A DNA stretch of 38,013 nt. Source: Bacteroidaceae bacterium (lineage in GTDB: Bacteria > Bacteroidota > Bacteroidia > Bacteroidales > Bacteroidaceae). A program made the translations under genes and the position numbers. This document shows, in pieces, positions 37,774-38,013 of this stretch. Within the stretch, counting starts at the first letter, position 1; every line of letters begins with the position of its first letter. The stretch lies in NCBI GenBank assembly GCA_017938245.1, contig JAGBBX010000035.1, forward strand, positions 1-38,013. The letters run 5' to 3'. The notes under the pieces were generated by a model. That model had not been told where the DNA came from. It ran no database searches and saw only the letters and a program-made list of their open reading frames with translations.

Positions 37774-38013
37774 ATGAGTAACGAGAAAAATTACATCGAA
37801 CAAAAGAAGAGCCGGTCGGCTAATCTTGAGACAAGAAAGACCACTTGGTTGCTCTTGGGTTACATTATGGTATTCGCGGTATTGTTTGCCGCTTTCGAGT
37901 GGACCGCTACCGAGAAGAAGCACACAGGTGAGATTATTCAGCAGGGTATACTGCTCGAAGAGGAGATTATGGTGCCTATTACACTACCCGAGAAGAAGGT
38001 GGTACCTCCCCCT
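37774..38013 (+). CDS. TonB-type energy transducer, N-terminal part (runs off window)
   Basis: The frame runs open for 80 codons from the ATG at 37774 to the window end. It has a cytoplasmic basic start (KKSRSANLETRKTTW), one membrane span (about residues 27-43, LLLGYIMVFAVLFAAFEW) and then a periplasmic region turning Pro-rich (VPITLPEKKVVPPP). This is the Bacteroidota TonB pattern. TonB carries proton-motive energy from ExbB/ExbD to outer-membrane receptors such as SusC-type glycan importers. The C-terminal domain is not visible, so the call rests on the N-terminal pattern. Confidence 0.8.
   Translation, partial: MSNEKNYIEQKKSRSANLETRKTTWLLLGYIMVFAVLFAAFEWTATEKKHTGEIIQQGILLEEEIMVPITLPEKKVVPPP

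Overview
The window looks like chromosome of a gut-type Bacteroidales (Bacteroidota; Bacteroides, Prevotella or Muribaculaceae-like). The basis is: promoter-like TAnnTTTG boxes, in three cases with a TTG 19-20 nt upstream; few visible Shine-Dalgarno sequences; many signal-peptide and lipoprotein genes; a BspA-type leucine-rich-repeat protein; a DUF3244 protein beside a membrane TPR-HTH regulator; PspC and DUF4252 proteins; large secreted glycosidases; and a TonB. No rRNA, tRNA, CRISPR array, integrase or transposase gene was seen.

Layout. 1-4.7 kb is an AT-rich accessory stretch: the start of an LRR surface protein, a secreted protein sharing the same ~100-bp signal-peptide/5' cassette, a lipoprotein, a DUF3244 protein, and a divergent membrane regulator with an operator-like inverted repeat between them. 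4.7-8.8 kb is one minus-strand operon, padR, pspC-like A, rhodanese lipoprotein, pspC-like B, DUF4252, behind a promoter overlapped by dyads. 9.0-9.4 kb is a 64-codon gene with its own promoter and intrinsic terminator. 9.5-11 kb is a GadC-like amino-acid antiporter. 11.3-16.3 kb is a tripartite TolC/EmrA/EmrB-type efflux operon facing an AraC regulator that overlaps it at the stop codons.

16.4-20.3 kb carries a large multidomain sialidase and two copies of a short palindrome-bounded (MITE/REP-like) element. 20.3-22.8 kb is mutS2. 23-26.8 kb is a secreted GH31 enzyme with FN3, F5/8C (CBM32-like), dockerin-like and cohesin-like modules. 27-30.5 kb is a three-gene unit: an alpha/beta hydrolase, a MurF-related ligase whose N-terminal UDP-substrate domain is replaced by membrane segments, and a D-Ala-D-Ala-ligase homologue with an odd Gly/Met/Lys tail. 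30.6-33.2 kb is a secreted hydrolase with its stop overlapping umuD, then umuC. 33.4-37.4 kb is a secreted GH2 beta-galactosidase. The window ends in the 5' part of a tonB gene.

How the parts fit. Sialidase, beta-galactosidase and the GH31 enzyme (possibly an alpha-N-acetylgalactosaminidase) would remove successive sugars of mucin O-glycans, although they are scattered single-gene units and not one PUL (no SusC/SusD here). The PadR-PspC, efflux and UmuDC loci are envelope-stress, drug-export and DNA-damage functions. The most novel-looking items are the membrane MurF-like/Ddl/hydrolase unit, the Ddl tail, the dockerin plus cohesin GH31 protein, and the duplicated palindromic element.
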